A stretch of 64,000 bases of DNA from Planotetraspora mira (GTDB lineage: Bacteria; Actinomycetota; Actinomycetes; Streptosporangiales; Streptosporangiaceae): positions 62,001-126,000 of the forward strand of contig NZ_BOOO01000022.1 of assembly GCF_016863275.1 (NCBI RefSeq). The letters are read 5' to 3'. The notes beneath the pieces are model-generated. The model made no database searches and was not told the DNA's origin. It worked only from the letters and a program-made list of their open reading frames with translations. Below are positions 1-8,812 of this stretch, one piece after another; position 1 is the first letter of the stretch; each line of letters opens with the position of its first letter. The position numbers and the translations under genes were made by a program.

Positions 1-733
1 CTTCAAGCCGGGAACGGTCATGATCGCCGACTATGTGGCCGAGCACCTCAAGATCAAGGTGGGCGACGACGTCAGAGTCGGAACCGCGAAGAAGGCCACC
101 CCGCTTCGTGTGGTCGCCATCCTCGACTCACAGTCGTTGCTGCCGTCGATCACCGTGCCGGAGCAGTTCTTCGACGAGCGCTTCGGGAAGACGGACGACA
201 ACCAGATCCTGATCACCGCGGCCGACGGCGCCGACCTGGACAAGGCACGGGCGATCGTGGACGACGCGACCCAGCCGTACCCGGCGGTGAAGGTCACCAG
301 CTCCACCGAGATCCGCGGTCAGTTCGACGAGGCGATCAACGGCATATTGTCGGTGATCACCGGTCTGCTCGGCCTCGCGATCGTCATCTCGCTGCTGGGC
401 ATCGCGAACACGTTGTCGTTGTCGGTTCACGAGCGGACGCGTGAGTCGGCGCTGCTGCGCGCCCTCGGCCTGAAGCGCGGGCAACTGCGCGGCATGCTCA
501 CCGTCGAGGCGCTGATCCTCGGTCTGGTCGGCGCCCTCGTCGGCACCGTCCTCGGCATCGTGTACGGCTGGGCCGCGACGACGACGATCTCGGAGTCTGT
601 GAGCTTCCGGCTGCCCGTCGGGCAGATCGCGTTGTTCATCGCGGCGTCCGGGCTGGCCGGAGTGCTGGCGGCCGTCCTTCCCGCCAGGCGCGCGGCGCGG
701 ACGTCCATCGTGGGCTCCCTCGCGAGCGACTGA
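1..733 (+). CDS. ABC transporter permease, FtsX/MacB type (5' truncated by window edge)
   Basis: The frame is open from base 2 at the left edge, so only the C-terminal part of the permease is present. It starts in an extracytoplasmic domain and then shows an FtsX-type permease domain with three predicted membrane helices, near visible residues 115-137, 166-190 and 207-226. The helices are joined by the family-typical cytoplasmic loop [13 protein letters not shown] and end in PARRAARTS. Permeases of this kind work with a separate ATPase to export lipids, peptides or drugs, or to transmit mechanical signals. The partner ATPase would lie to the left of the window. The gene converges with the immunity-like gene at 743, leaving only 9 bases between stop codons. 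The substrate cannot be told from this fragment. Confidence 0.9.
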   Translation, partial: FKPGTVMIADYVAEHLKIKVGDDVRVGTAKKATPLRVVAILDSQSLLPSITVPEQFFDERFGKTDDNQILITAADGADLDKARAIVDDATQPYPAVKVTSSTEIRGQFDEAINGILSVITGLLGLAIVISLLGIANTLSLSVHERTRESALLRALGLKRGQLRGMLTVEALILGLVGALVGTVLGIVYGWAATTTISESVSFRLPVGQIALFIAASGLAGVLAAVLPARRAARTSIVGSLASD

Positions 734-742
734 AACGCGTGA

Positions 743-1006
743 TCACGCAGGTGGGGGGAGGGGGGTGGGCCACTGCTCGGCCACGTCGTTCGGGCCGAGC
801 AGTGGTCGTATGACGATGTCACCCGTCGTGCCGTCGATGACGACGCAGCCGCCCCCCACCGTCTCGGGGGGGACTGTCGGGTCCTCCGGCTCGTCGTCCG
901 CGATCCAGGCCACGTAGCCGCCGTCGAAGGCGAGCATCTCCGCCTCGGAGCCGCGATCACCGAAATAGCGCTCCGCCAGCTCCCGCGCCTGGTCGGGCGA
1001 GACCAT
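743..1006 (-). CDS. Imm35/YrhB-like putative immunity protein
   Basis: This 87-residue protein starts MVSPDQARELAERYF and resembles the YrhB/Imm35 fold: an N-terminal helix followed by strands that include GGGCVVIDGTTGDIVI. From established knowledge, Imm35-type proteins often sit directly downstream of polymorphic toxins. Here the ATG overlaps the stop codon of the toxin-like gene in a TGATG arrangement, so the two are probably translationally coupled, as expected for a toxin and its neutraliser. The start at 1006 is chosen because of that overlap; the frame stays open upstream inside the toxin gene, but that part has no protein-like pattern. There is no signal peptide, so it should act in the cytoplasm. 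Neutralising activity is inferred from context. Confidence 0.7.
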   Translation of the reverse strand: MVSPDQARELAERYFGDRGSEAEMLAFDGGYVAWIADDEPEDPTVPPETVGGGCVVIDGTTGDIVIRPLLGPNDVAEQWPTPLPPPA

Positions 1007-2817
1007 CAAAGGCGCTGCCCTTCCCGGTCGATGACCACGCAGAAGACCCCGGTGACGACCTCGTACGGCGGTTCGACCGCCATGTGACCCCGCTGCGCGT
1101 CGATCCACAGGACCTCGTCCCGGCAGTTCACGGCGTTCCATGCGTGGCTCCCACCACCCGGCCAGCGGGTGATGAGCATCGCGCTCGCCCCGTGACCTCC
1201 GAAGACCAGGCGCTGCGCGATGGCCACGTAGGCGCGACGGCCGTGCCCGACATACTCGAACCGATGCCCCAGCCACTGCTCGGCGCGGGCCACTCCCCCG
1301 GTCTCACCGGTCAGGAGCGGCTTTCCCCCCGCGTCGAACTCAGGCTGACGGCGTGCGGCCACGACCGGTTCCCCGTGCCAGGTCGACATGACGGCGAGCG
1401 CGCAGTCGACGGCGTTCGTCGACCTGAACGGGTCCTCCGTCGGCCCTTCCGCGTTGATCAGGCGGATCCACATGCCCCGTGGATCGGGGAAGCGCCCGCT
1501 GACCGCCTGGACGAGACTCTCCTGGGCGAGGATCTCCTCGGTCCCGGGCCTCGACTCCGCGAGCCCGCCCGGCTTGCCGTACGGACGCGTCGCCTCCAGC
1601 CGCGGTGGCCTGCGGACACTGTCGAACCAGTCAGGCTCGAGGTTCTCGCCCGCGTCGCCCAGGACCCGGGATCCGGCCGGTTCCCGCGCAGGACTCTGTC
1701 CCCGCGCCGGGACGTCCGACTGCGGTGCGACGTCTGACCGCGGCGCAACATCTGACCGCGACGCGACGTCTGACCGCGCCGGGCCCTGGCCCCATTTCGG
1801 ACGTTCTCCCCAAACCGGAATGCCAGCATCGGGTGCGGCGGTCTCAGCGACCACGCCCTCGGCCGACACGACCGGCGACGGGTCTGCCAGGCCCTCCCCG
1901 TCGGAGGCGGGCGCGTGCGGCAGTGCCGACGCCGGAGCCGGAGCCGGCGCCTCGACCGGCACCGCGGCAACGGCCTCAACGGGCCCTTCAACAGGTGCCG
2001 GAGCCGATGCCTCAGCCGGCACTTCAGCCTGTGCTTCGGCCTGCGTCCCCGACTGTGCGTCGACCTGCGTTCGCGGCTGTGCTTCGAACTGCCTTCCCGA
2101 CTGCGCTTCGGACTGCCTTCCCGGCTGTACGGCCGCGTCGGCGATCGCCTCGCTCACCGGATCGGCTGCGAACGCGGCCCCCTCCGGCGTGTGGGTGGCG
2201 GTGTCGTCCGTGTCGTCCGTGGCATCCGTGGCATCCGGTGCCGCGCCGACGGCGCCCTCGGCCGCGTCCGTGACCGCCGCCGCACCGTCATCCAGGCCGT
2301 GATTCGGGCCGTGATTCCGGCCGCCGTTCAGACCGGCATTCAGGCCGTCAGCCAGACTGTCGCCCGAGGTCTCGCTCGGGCCGTTCGGCGTGCCGGCCAG
2401 CAGGGCATGGGACGCTCCCTTCACCAGGCCGTTCCGCGCACCCTTCGTCAAACCGTTGAGCAGGCCGCTCAGCAGCCCGTTCGACGTGCCGTTCGACGTG
2501 CCGTTGGACGTCGCGTTGGTCAGGCCGTTCGCCATGCTCTTCGCCGGACCGTTCACCACGCCGCCGGCCACGCTGTTCGCCAGGCCGTCCGGCAGGACGA
2601 CCGCACGCACCTCGGCGTGACGATTCTCCTGGCCGCGACCTTCCGTGCAGAGATCCTCCACGTGGCGATCGTCGAGGTGCCGGTTCTCCCCGGACGCCGG
2701 AGTCTCCGCGGCCTTCTCGTAATCGCGCCACCTACGCCCGTCTGCGCTCACGATCGGGTTGTAGACACCGGTCGGCAACCGCCACCGGGCATGCCTGCGA
2801 GTCGTCTCCTGAGTCAC
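1006..2817 (-). CDS. Papain-like toxin (toxin glutamine deamidase type) with long low-complexity linker
   Basis: The C-terminal third of this roughly 603-residue protein matches the Tox-PL papain-like fold. It has a Cys in NAVDCALAV (about residue 472), a His in GGSHAWNAVN (about 558) and an Asp in WIDAQRG (about 573), which form a plausible catalytic triad. Family members act as glutamine deamidases or proteases in bacterial polymorphic toxins. Residues 1-50 look like a small ordered domain. Residues about 60-400 are low-complexity, first Gly/Asn-rich (NG repeats), then Ala/Pro/Gln-rich. There is no signal peptide or membrane helix, so the export route is unclear. The GTG at 2817 is preferred because GGAGGGGG lies 9 bases upstream; a GTG at 2841 is also in frame. 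It overlaps its presumed immunity gene. Confidence 0.7.
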   Translation of the reverse strand: MTQETTRRHARWRLPTGVYNPIVSADGRRWRDYEKAAETPASGENRHLDDRHVEDLCTEGRGQENRHAEVRAVVLPDGLANSVAGGVVNGPAKSMANGLTNATSNGTSNGTSNGLLSGLLNGLTKGARNGLVKGASHALLAGTPNGPSETSGDSLADGLNAGLNGGRNHGPNHGLDDGAAAVTDAAEGAVGAAPDATDATDDTDDTATHTPEGAAFAADPVSEAIADAAVQPGRQSEAQSGRQFEAQPRTQVDAQSGTQAEAQAEVPAEASAPAPVEGPVEAVAAVPVEAPAPAPASALPHAPASDGEGLADPSPVVSAEGVVAETAAPDAGIPVWGERPKWGQGPARSDVASRSDVAPRSDVAPQSDVPARGQSPAREPAGSRVLGDAGENLEPDWFDSVRRPPRLEATRPYGKPGGLAESRPGTEEILAQESLVQAVSGRFPDPRGMWIRLINAEGPTEDPFRSTNAVDCALAVMSTWHGEPVVAARRQPEFDAGGKPLLTGETGGVARAEQWLGHRFEYVGHGRRAYVAIAQRLVFGGHGASAMLITRWPGGGSHAWNAVNCRDEVLWIDAQRGHMAVEPPYEVVTGVFCVVIDREGQRL

Positions 2818-2942
2818 GTGCTGCGGCCCCCTCCCTGACACGTAATCAGGGTGCCGATGGTAGAGGCGGCCTCACCGCCGTCACAGCGCCTTTCCCAAGT
2901 CCAGAAGGAACGCCGGTGGCCTTCAGCGGTGTTCGTCCAGGT

Positions 2943-4655
2943 TCATCCGACCAGAACGCCGATGGCGTGGTGGCCCGTCGCGCCATCAGGAGCGGGCGGA
3001 GCATAATTCGGCGTCTGGGTGTAACCGCTCGCATCGGTCGCGCGGACCGTGATGACCCGCTTTCCGGGGGCGAGGTCGGTCTCGATCGACCACTGCCTCC
3101 AGGTGTCCGGGCCGTTCACGGCGGCGAGCTTCGCCTCCCGCCACTCGCCTCCGTCCACCTGGACCTCCACCGCGGAGATCCCCTTGTGCTGGGCCCAGGC
3201 GACTCCGGCGATTATGGTCGGGCCGTGCGGTACGGCGTCACCGTCCCGCGGGACGTCGATCCGGGACTCCGTCTTGATCGGGCCCAGCGGAGACCAGCCG
3301 CGTGGTGTCCAGTAGGCCTCGTCCTGGTCGAACCGCGTCACCTTGATCTCGGTGATCCACTTCGTGGCGGACACGTAGCCGTACAGGCCGGGGACGACCT
3401 GGCGGACGGGGAACCCGTGCGCGGCCGGCAGCACCTCGCCGTTCATCGCGACGGCGAGCAGCGCGTCCCTGCCGTCCATGACCACGTCGACGGGGGTGCC
3501 GCAGGTGAAGCCGTCCTGCGACACGCTCAGCAGCATGTCGGCGCCCGACCTGATCCCCGCGTCTCTGAGCACGTCGGCCAGGCGCGCGCCGAGCCAGCGG
3601 GCGTTGCCCACGTACGGCCCGCCGACGTCGTTGGACACACAGGTCAGCGTGACGTCCGCCTCCATCAGGGGACGCCTGAGCAGGTCGTCGAAGGTGAGCT
3701 CGACCGGCTTGTCGACCAGTCCGTGGATCTTCAGCGTCCAGTCGGTCGGATCGACCGAGGGGACGACCAGGGCGGTGTCCACCCGATAGAAGTCGCGGTT
3801 GGGTGTGATGAAGGGCGACAGGTCCTTGAGGTGCAGGTCCGCACCCGCCGGGATCGGCTTGGCCGCGACGGCCGGCCGTGGCAGCGTCTTCGCGACGGTC
3901 CTCCTGGCGAGGTCCACGTCCTTGGAGGCCCCGAGCAGGCGCCCACCGAACCCGGCGACTCCGGCGACCCCCACCCCCACGGCCACACCGGTCAGCAGGC
4001 GCCGCCGGTCGAACGTGTAGAGGTCGTCGCCCGCCCGCATCACGGGCGGCATCTCCGCGGGCTGCGGGACCGGCTCGTTCCCGTCCTGCTCGTTCGGGTC
4101 CGGCTCCCCCTCGTCCGTGTCGCGCGCCGGGTGCTCCGGGTCGGTCGTCCACGCCGACGTGCCGGCCGCGGCCGGATACTCCTCCGGAAGGTCGTCCCAG
4201 TCGTTCGACTCCACCCGGCGGAACAGCAGGGAGAGCGCCCACGCTCCCGCGCCCACACCGATGAGGGACGGCAGGATGTCGAACGGCCCCGAGTCCGGCC
4301 TGGTGGCCGCGGCCCCCGCTCCGACGAGGCCGAACAGCAGCAGCCCCGTCATGCCGTAGCCGATCCGCCGGCGGGAGATCACGCCGAGACCCGCGGCGAT
4401 CAGAGCCAGGACCACGACGATGCCGCTGATCAGGACCAGCTTGTCGTTCGACCCGAAGTTCCTGATGGCCCAGTCTTTGAGCGCGGGCGGGGTCCGGTCG
4501 ACCACCGCGCCGCCGACCGCGATCACCGGTGACGCACTCGCGTTGGTCAGTCCGGCCGCGAGTTGGGCCACGCCGAGCGCCACCGCTCCCGCGACGACCC
4601 CGATCAGGGCCGCCGCCCACCAGGGCAGGCGAGAGCCGCCGTCGTCCTTGTTCAC
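2943..4655 (-). CDS. Membrane-anchored molybdopterin-dependent oxidoreductase (sulfite oxidase family)
   Basis: The 570-residue protein has four predicted membrane helices in its first 150 residues, an acidic cytoplasmic linker, and a further helix near 220-240 after RRRLL. This is followed by a sulfite-oxidase-type molybdopterin domain (about 270-455) and a Mo-co dimerisation domain (about 460-565). The likely molybdenum-ligand cysteine is Cys339 in VTLTCVSNDVGG. The catalytic part should face outside the membrane. Enzymes of this family oxidise sulfite or reduce oxidised methionine or other S- and N-oxides; the true substrate is not visible. The gene stands between the toxin gene and rdgB with about 45 bases to the latter, so read-through from the rdgB operon is possible. 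Confidence 0.88.
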   Translation of the reverse strand: MNKDDGGSRLPWWAAALIGVVAGAVALGVAQLAAGLTNASASPVIAVGGAVVDRTPPALKDWAIRNFGSNDKLVLISGIVVVLALIAAGLGVISRRRIGYGMTGLLLFGLVGAGAAATRPDSGPFDILPSLIGVGAGAWALSLLFRRVESNDWDDLPEEYPAAAGTSAWTTDPEHPARDTDEGEPDPNEQDGNEPVPQPAEMPPVMRAGDDLYTFDRRRLLTGVAVGVGVAGVAGFGGRLLGASKDVDLARRTVAKTLPRPAVAAKPIPAGADLHLKDLSPFITPNRDFYRVDTALVVPSVDPTDWTLKIHGLVDKPVELTFDDLLRRPLMEADVTLTCVSNDVGGPYVGNARWLGARLADVLRDAGIRSGADMLLSVSQDGFTCGTPVDVVMDGRDALLAVAMNGEVLPAAHGFPVRQVVPGLYGYVSATKWITEIKVTRFDQDEAYWTPRGWSPLGPIKTESRIDVPRDGDAVPHGPTIIAGVAWAQHKGISAVEVQVDGGEWREAKLAAVNGPDTWRQWSIETDLAPGKRVITVRATDASGYTQTPNYAPPAPDGATGHHAIGVLVG

Positions 4656-4701
4656 AGTCGAACGCTACGCCCCACTCGTACCGGAAGGTCTTACGGGTGG
4701 A

Positions 4702-5304
4702 TTACAGAACGACCGCTTCGATGACCGGCACGAGGGCGCGGAAAGCCCGGCCTCGATGGCTGATCGCGTCCTTCTCTCCCGCTGACATCTCCGCCGTCGT
4801 ACGGCTCTCGCCGTCCGGAACGAAGATCGGGTCGTAACCGAAGCCGTTGGCGCCCCTGGGCTCACGGATGATGTGGCCGTGCATGGCCCCCTCCACCACG
4901 TGCTCCTCACCCGAAGGCAGCGCGAGCGCGGCCGTACAGGCGAAGTGGCCCTGGCGACGGCCGTCGGGGACGTCCGAGATCTGGGCCAGGAGGAGCCACA
5001 GGTTGGCGACGTCGTCACCATGCGTGCCGGACCAGCGGGCGGAGAAGATCCCCGGCATGCCGTTCAGGGCGTCGACGCAGAGCCCGGAGTCGTCGGCGAC
5101 GGCGGGCAGGCCGCTCTCCCTCGCTACGGCGTGTGCCTTGAGCAGCGCGTTCTCGGCGAACGTCAGGCCCGTCTCGGCCACGTCGGCGATGTCCGGGAAG
5201 TCCTCGAGCCCCACGAGTTCGATCGGCAGGCTGGACTCCTCCAGGATCCTGCGGAGCTCCACGATCTTGCCGGCGTTCCTGGTCGCCAGAACCACCTTGT
5301 TCAT
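4702..5304 (-). CDS. rdgB: Non-canonical purine NTP pyrophosphatase (RdgB/HAM1)
   Basis: This 200-residue protein begins [21 protein letters not shown], the family nucleotide-binding signature with Asn10 and Lys13, and later has [10 protein letters not shown] and FGYDPIF. The enzyme hydrolyses dITP, dUTP-like and XTP nucleotides to monophosphates and so keeps deaminated bases out of DNA. The start codon overlaps the stop of rph (ATGA), and rph-rdgB adjacency is conserved across actinobacteria (rphA and Rv1341 in M. tuberculosis). Length and start are typical for the family. Confidence 0.95.
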   Translation of the reverse strand: MNKVVLATRNAGKIVELRRILEESSLPIELVGLEDFPDIADVAETGLTFAENALLKAHAVARESGLPAVADDSGLCVDALNGMPGIFSARWSGTHGDDVANLWLLLAQISDVPDGRRQGHFACTAALALPSGEEHVVEGAMHGHIIREPRGANGFGYDPIFVPDGESRTTAEMSAGEKDAISHRGRAFRALVPVIEAVVL

Positions 5305-6029
5305 TCGGCCGCCGCCGCGAGCGCCTCGGCCTGCAGGCGGGTCAGCTCCGCGCAGCCGCCGGCTGCCAGGTCGAGCAGGCCGTTCAGCATCACCCGGTCG
5401 AAGGGCGCCCCCTCGGCGGTGCCCTGCACCTCGACGAAGTCGCCGCCGCCGGTCATCACCACGTTCATGTCGGTCTCGGCCTTGACGTCCTCGGTGTAGC
5501 AGAGGTCAAGCAGCGGCTCCGAGCCGAGGACGCCGACGGAGACCGCCGCGACCGAGGTGACCAGCGGGTCTCCCGGGCACATCTTGCGCTTGCGCATCCA
5601 GGCCACGGCGTCGGCGAGCGCGACGTAGGCCCCGGTGATCGCGGCCGTCCGCGTGCCACCGTCGGCCTGCAGCACGTCGCAGTCGAGGATGATCGAGTTC
5701 TCGCCCAGCGCCTTGTAGTCCACGCAGGCACGCAGCGAACGGCCGATCAGCCGCGAGATCTCGTGGGTCCTGCCACCGATCTTGCCGCGGACCGACTCAC
5801 GGTCACCGCGCGTGTTCGTGGCGCGGGGCAACATGGCGTACTCGGCCGTCACCCAGCCGAGGCCGCTGCCCTTACGCCATCGAGGCACGCCGCTCTCCAC
5901 GGAGGCGGCGCACAGCACCCGCGTGCCGCCGAACTCGACGAGCACGGAACCCTCGGCGTGCGCGAGCCAGTTCCGAGTGATGGTCACGGGGCGAAGCTGA
6001 TCGGGACGACGTCCATCTGAACGAGCCAT
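5301..6029 (-). CDS. rph: Ribonuclease PH
   Basis: RNase PH is a phosphorolytic 3'-exonuclease that trims tRNA 3' ends. The 242-residue product opens with [15 protein letters not shown] and carries the family motifs [17 protein letters not shown] and [24 protein letters not shown] split along the first 130 residues. The start at 6029 is supported by an AGGGTGA ribosome-binding sequence 6 bases upstream; an earlier in-frame start at 6038 has no better signal. It lies 5 bases after the metallo-hydrolase gene and overlaps rdgB by 4 bases, so the three are probably one transcript. Confidence 0.95.
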   Translation of the reverse strand: MARSDGRRPDQLRPVTITRNWLAHAEGSVLVEFGGTRVLCAASVESGVPRWRKGSGLGWVTAEYAMLPRATNTRGDRESVRGKIGGRTHEISRLIGRSLRACVDYKALGENSIILDCDVLQADGGTRTAAITGAYVALADAVAWMRKRKMCPGDPLVTSVAAVSVGVLGSEPLLDLCYTEDVKAETDMNVVMTGGGDFVEVQGTAEGAPFDRVMLNGLLDLAAGGCAELTRLQAEALAAAAE

Positions 6030-6034
6030 AGGGG

Positions 6035-6787
6035 TCACCCTAGGTCATAGACGGCGCCACTCCGAGCCAGCTCCATCCTGCCGGCGAAGCCGCCGCGCGA
6101 GGCGTCGTCCAGCACCCTCTTCTGGTCGTTCCAGGGGACGAGATGGGTGAGGACCAGCGTGTGCGCCCCGGCCCGGGCCGCGTGTTCCGCCGCCTGCCGT
6201 CCGCTGAGATGGAGACCGGGTGTGAGGCCCGGGCCGTCGACGAAGGATGCCTCACACAGCAGCACGTCGGCGTCGTGGGCCAGCTTGACGAGCTCGACGG
6301 ACTCGCCGGTGTCCGCGGAGTAGGCCACGGAACGGCCGCCGTGGGTGACGCGGAAGCCGTAGGTCTCGACGGGATGATTCATCGGCGCGGCCGTCACCTC
6401 GAAGGGGCCGATCTCCCGCGTGCCGGGCGAGAGCCGCGCGAAGTCGAAGGACTTCTCCATGACCGGTTCGTCGGGCATGCCGTACGCGGCGTTGAGCCGC
6501 TGGGCCGCCCCCGCCGGAGCGTGGACGGGCACCCGCGGCAGCGGCCCGGCCGGCGAGTACGTGCGGACGACGTGATAGGAGCACATGTCGAGGCAGTGGT
6601 CGGCATGCAGGTGCGACAGGCAGATCGCGTCCACGTCGTAGATCCCCGCGTAGCGCTGCAGGACCCCCAGCGAACCGTTGCCGAAGTCGAGGAGCATCCG
6701 GAATCCCTCGGCCTCCAGCAGGTAGCACGACGAGGGGCTCTCCGGGCCGGGGAAGCTCCCCGAACACCCGATGATCGTCAACTTCAC
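6035..6787 (-). CDS. MBL-fold hydrolase, Rv1339-like cyclic nucleotide phosphodiesterase
   Basis: This 250-residue protein has the metallo-beta-lactamase fold. The metal-binding motif is HLHADHCLD near residue 59, followed by SADTGES and [11 protein letters not shown]. It lies between murI and rph exactly as Rv1339 does in M. tuberculosis. Rv1339 has been reported as an atypical class II cAMP phosphodiesterase; older annotations call the family ribonuclease Z-like or arylsulfatase-like. If activity is conserved, it would lower cAMP and so influence any CRP-type regulation, for example at the site upstream of atpI at 58157. The start overlaps the stop of murI by 4 bases. Assignment as a phosphodiesterase rests on synteny and fold, not on residues unique to that activity. 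Confidence 0.85.
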   Translation of the reverse strand: MKLTIIGCSGSFPGPESPSSCYLLEAEGFRMLLDFGNGSLGVLQRYAGIYDVDAICLSHLHADHCLDMCSYHVVRTYSPAGPLPRVPVHAPAGAAQRLNAAYGMPDEPVMEKSFDFARLSPGTREIGPFEVTAAPMNHPVETYGFRVTHGGRSVAYSADTGESVELVKLAHDADVLLCEASFVDGPGLTPGLHLSGRQAAEHAARAGAHTLVLTHLVPWNDQKRVLDDASRGGFAGRMELARSGAVYDLG

Positions 6788-7611
6788 GCGGACCTCCCGA
6801 TGTCGGACTCGTCGCCGACCGCCGCGAGCTCGACCGCCTGGATCTCCGGCCCGAGGAACCGCTGTCCGAGATGCTCGAACAGAGCGGTGTCACCCGTGGC
6901 CCCGAAGCGGTGGAGCGGATCGTCCGCTCCACCGGCCAGCCCCCGGTCGTGCAGGATGCGATAGACGTCCTTGGCGGTCTCCTCGGCGCTCGACACGAGG
7001 GTGACCGCGTCTCCCGCGACGTAGGACAGGGCGCCCGTCAGAAGCGGGTAGTGCGTGCAGCCCAAGATGAGGGTGTCGCAGCCCGCGTCCTGGATGGGCT
7101 TCAGATAACCGCGGATCACGTCGATGAGCTCCTCGCTCATCGTCTCGCCCCGCTCGACGAAGTCCACGAGGAGCGGAGCCGCGACCCCCACCAGTTCGAC
7201 GTGCGGCGCGGCGGCGAAGGCGTCGTGGTAGGCCATCGATTCGATCGTAGCCCACGTGCCGATCACGCCGACTCTGCCGTTCCTGGTCGCCCGCACGGCC
7301 CGGCGGGTGGCGGGCTGGATCACCTCGACGACCGGGACTCCGTAGCGCTCCCTGGCGTCCCTGAGCACGGCGGCGCTGGCGCTGTTGCAGGCGATCACCA
7401 GCATCTTGACGTCGTGCTCGACCAGGTGGTCCATGACCTCGAGGGCGTACCTCCGGACCTGGGCGATGCGCTTGGGCCCGTAGGGCTGCCGCGCCATGTC
7501 GGCCACGTAGAAGATCGATTCGTGGGGCAGCTGGTCGAGGATCGCCCGGGCGACGGTCAGACCGCCGACGCCACTGTCGAAGATCCCGATCGCCCCGCTG
7601 TTGTCCGGCAC
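6784..7611 (-). CDS. murI: Glutamate racemase
   Basis: The product supplies D-glutamate for peptidoglycan. It contains [17 protein letters not shown] at the N terminus, the first catalytic cysteine in IACNSASA and the second in LGCTHYPLL, at the usual spacing. I place the start at the GTG at 7611 ([11 protein letters not shown]), which gives the normal family length of about 275 residues. An upstream in-frame GTG at 7644 would add 11 residues with no family similarity and would read through the degenerate repeat core at 7627. It overlaps the downstream metallo-hydrolase gene by 4 bases. Confidence 0.95.
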   Translation of the reverse strand: MPDNSGAIGIFDSGVGGLTVARAILDQLPHESIFYVADMARQPYGPKRIAQVRRYALEVMDHLVEHDVKMLVIACNSASAAVLRDARERYGVPVVEVIQPATRRAVRATRNGRVGVIGTWATIESMAYHDAFAAAPHVELVGVAAPLLVDFVERGETMSEELIDVIRGYLKPIQDAGCDTLILGCTHYPLLTGALSYVAGDAVTLVSSAEETAKDVYRILHDRGLAGGADDPLHRFGATGDTALFEHLGQRFLGPEIQAVELAAVGDESDIGRSA

Positions 7612-7626
7612 GCTTCCCAAGGTTAG

Positions 7627-7814
7627 GGGATCATGCACGGCCACTCACGGTAAGAATCCTCACAACGCCCCCCCGAACTTCCCGGGCGTGATCATGCACA
7701 GATTCGGTGACGGCACCGTTGACCTGCCACGATCCCGGTCGTGATCATGCGCAGGTTCGGAGAAAGCGGCCTCACCAGCGGAAACACCCAGCGTGATCAT
7801 GCAAACAGGCGCGG
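7627..7814 (+). repeat. 53-bp repeat array A (three cores plus one degenerate core)
   Basis: Cores reading rightward start at 7688, 7741 and 7793; a degenerate core, GGGATCATGCAC, lies at 7627. The intervals are 53 and 52 bases, and 61 from the degenerate copy. Units at 7688 and 7741 keep the second box at unit positions 33-39 (TGACCTG and the weaker TCACCAG). The array fills most of the space between the 3' end of the thioesterase gene and the 5' end of murI, both of which are on the opposite strand. The unit at 7688 is an open 18-codon frame ending at the TGA of the 7741 core; the 52-base step breaks that frame in the next unit. Confidence 0.9.
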
Positions 7815-7849
7815 AATCCGAACCGGCGCGGCCGGGCCGTACGGAAGGG

Positions 7850-8644
7850 TCAACCTCGTCCCACCCTCGCGAGCTGCCGAGATTGGGCCACCAGGCGACC
7901 CGCCGAGTCCCACACCTCGACGTCCTCGTCGAACCAGCCGTCGCTGATCAGCCTTCCGCTGCCCAGGAGGGTCAGCCATCCGGGGGCCGGCAGCGCACGC
8001 AGGTGCCACGTCAACTCCACCGTGGGCGCCCACCCCCGCGCTCCCGCCGAGAACACCACCGGCGGCAGTGCGTCGACGGCGAGCGCGAGCACGAACGGAT
8101 CGGGATCCTGCGTCTCCGCCATCCGGAAATAGGCCCGCGCCTCCGGCCTGCCGGTGGGCTCTCCGGCGAGCCATCCGATCGTCGGCGGATCGAATCGCAA
8201 CTCCATCTGCGCGTTCAGGTTCATGTTCGATTCGGGCTTGGGGTCCGGGAGTTTTGCACATTCGGACAAATCTGGCATAAGGCTCGCCGGCCCGTCCGTC
8301 CATTCCGGAGTGGCGGCCGGATCCAAGGTGGCCGTCGTCACCAGGGTCTCGATGAAGGACCGGCCGTCCTGCACCAGCGTCGCCCGGGTCATCGTGGCCG
8401 TCCTGCCCGACTTGAGCCGCTCGATCCTGACCGTGGCCGGTCCGGGCGTCACGGCCCGGAGGAATTGGGCGCTCGTGGACACCGGATGCGCGTGCGGCGA
8501 CTCGTCGACCACCGCCCGCAGGACGGTCGCCAGCAGGTAACCCCCGTTCAGGGGCCCGCCGATCGAATATCCGTCATCGAGACACACGTCATAGGTGGTG
8601 TCGTCGACCCTGATCGCCTGCGTCGCCTCGTCGAACTTGGTCAC
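7850..8644 (-). CDS. Acyl-CoA thioesterase family protein (double hot-dog)
   Basis: This 264-residue protein looks like the TesB-like or 4HBT_3 thioesterase family. GGPLNGGYLLATVLRA forms the first hot-dog helix region, followed by SAQFLRAVTPGPATVRIERLKSGRT, and a second hot-dog half ends with EDVEVWDSAGRLVAQSRQLARV. Such enzymes hydrolyse acyl-CoA thioesters, often of medium or branched chains, in the cytoplasm. It is transcribed away from the DUF3352 gene. In M. tuberculosis a rhomboid protease gene (Rv1337) occupies the space between cysM and murI; here this thioesterase, the DUF3352 gene and two repeat arrays lie there instead. Confidence 0.85.
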   Translation of the reverse strand: MTKFDEATQAIRVDDTTYDVCLDDGYSIGGPLNGGYLLATVLRAVVDESPHAHPVSTSAQFLRAVTPGPATVRIERLKSGRTATMTRATLVQDGRSFIETLVTTATLDPAATPEWTDGPASLMPDLSECAKLPDPKPESNMNLNAQMELRFDPPTIGWLAGEPTGRPEARAYFRMAETQDPDPFVLALAVDALPPVVFSAGARGWAPTVELTWHLRALPAPGWLTLLGSGRLISDGWFDEDVEVWDSAGRLVAQSRQLARVGRG

Positions 8645-8713
8645 AACGCTCCTCGCACGAAAGCCTCAACCGAACCTTGTTCTAGTGAGTACTTTAGCGG
8701 AGGTCCACGCCTT

Positions 8714-8729
8714 GTCACGGATATGTGAC
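8714..8729. promoter_or_regulatory. Candidate operator GTCAC-N6-GTGAC
   Basis: A perfect inverted repeat (GTCAC, six bases, GTGAC) lies in the 168-base AT-richer gap between the divergent thioesterase and DUF3352 genes. Its size and position suit a dimeric repressor or activator acting on one or both promoters. No regulator gene is adjacent, so the binding protein is unknown. Confidence 0.35.
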
Positions 8730-8812
8730 GCAATCAACTTTATGGCCAAGGTTTCTCCAATTTATTGGCACAATTGGTAGATCATCCGACAAATGCATAC
8801 GGGGCGTGAACT

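Noticed and set aside
737-748. GCGTGATCACGC palindrome as another 53-bp repeat core
   Set aside because: It shares only GTGATCA with the core and lacks the rest of the core and the second box; it is a simple palindrome at the end of the immunity-like gene.
1007-1276. Longer start for the Imm35-like gene
   Set aside because: The extra 90 residues lie in an alternative frame of the toxin domain, are Arg/Gly-rich and lack homologue-like pattern; the TGATG overlap start is better.
2916-4532. Long plus-strand open frame opposite the molybdopterin oxidoreductase
   Set aside because: It is antisense to a clear enzyme gene and has no recognisable fold or codon signal.
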